A stretch of DNA of 64,000 bases from contig JAEPRB010000011.1 of assembly GCA_016758965.1 (NCBI GenBank), positions 62,001 to 126,000 on the forward strand. Reading direction: 5' to 3'. The notes under the pieces are model-generated. The model was not told where the DNA came from. It did no database searches and worked only from the letters and a program-made list of their open reading frames with translations. The position numbers and the translations under genes are program-made. Source of the stretch: Circinella minor (lineage: Eukaryota > Mucoromycota > Mucoromycetes > Mucorales > Lichtheimiaceae). Of the stretch, positions 63,908 through 64,000 are shown piece by piece (position 1 is the first letter of the stretch; each line of letters begins with the position of its first letter).

Positions 63908-64000
63908 ATGGTTTATAAAGAAAAAATTTTCATTATTGGCGGGACAGGAAATGTTGGCCAAGCTTTGGTGCGTAGCTTGTTAGCTAATCCAAATGTGGCG
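63908..64000 (+). CDS. NmrA-like NAD(P)-binding protein, 5' part
   Basis: ATG at 63908 opens a frame running off the window end. The 31 visible residues include 'IFIIGGTGNVGQALVRSLL', the GxxGxxG loop, and a start (MVYKEKIF) nearly the same as that of the paralogue at 60883 (MVYEERIF). This is the fourth member of the family in the window. Confidence 0.88.
   Translation, partial: MVYKEKIFIIGGTGNVGQALVRSLLANPNVA

Overview
The window is nuclear DNA of a filamentous fungus, most likely an early-diverging one of the Mucoromycota (order Mucorales). The DNA is AT-rich, with long poly-A/T and (AT)n tracts. Genes carry many short introns (about 45-190 nt) that almost always start GTAAG/GTATG-like and end TAG. 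The gene set includes the fungal elongation factor EF-3, a chitin synthase and a mitochondrial Lon. Several genes are typical of early-diverging fungi and lost in budding yeast (BLOC-1 subunit 2, an ABCD4-like transporter, an R3HCC1L-like protein). Repeat relics at 39-46 kb resemble Mucoromycota families. The taxon is inferred from gene content and from family sequences I remember, not from a search.

Layout. 0-0.7 kb: 3' end of an NmrA-like NAD(P)-binding protein. 1.5-4.8 kb: translation elongation factor EF-3, with very strong codon bias. 5.2-7.0 kb (minus): SMYD-type SET/MYND methyltransferase. 7-14 kb: gene-poor accessory DNA with a duplicated ~500-bp block, two MITE-like elements, broken ORFs and microsatellites. 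14-15.9 kb: PiT-family phosphate transporter. 16.4-18.0 kb: R3HCC1L-like protein with an exon-junction-complex-binding motif. 18.5-19.1 kb: spliceosomal SmE. 19.4-22.1 kb (minus): ABCD4-like half-transporter. 22.3-23.0 kb (minus): PC4/Sub1. 23.2-23.9 kb: BLOC1S2. 24.5-26.1 kb: acetylornithine aminotransferase. 27.5-31.8 kb: mitochondrial leucyl-tRNA synthetase with 16 exons. 32.7-34.3 kb: UBAC2/Dsc2-like ER protein. 34.4-36.8 kb (minus): Baeyer-Villiger-type flavin monooxygenase.

36.8-42.3 kb is again gene-poor. It holds a decayed transposase-like relic and a C2H2 zinc-finger gene whose Gln tract contains two in-frame stops. 42.4-43.6 kb: DUF1838-type protein with a 7-nt first coding exon. 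44-46 kb: relics of a dispersed gene family and of LINE reverse transcriptase. 46.6-50.2 kb (minus): mitochondrial Lon. 52.4-55.8 kb: division-1 chitin synthase. 56.2-56.5 kb: a small orphan membrane protein. 57.5-58.3 kb: Cu/Zn superoxide dismutase. 59.1-64 kb: three NmrA-like paralogues (minus, plus, plus); the last runs off the window.

Most genes are ordinary housekeeping genes and form no obvious pathway cluster. Exon structures were built by hand from splice sites; for every multi-exon gene called as a CDS with high confidence, the reading phase closes exactly across all junctions. I did not find a clear new multi-gene system. The observations most worth following are the stop-interrupted zinc-finger gene, the EJC-motif protein, the ABCD4-like transporter, the nested repeat block at 8.8-11.1 kb, and the NmrA-like family with different intron positions in each copy.
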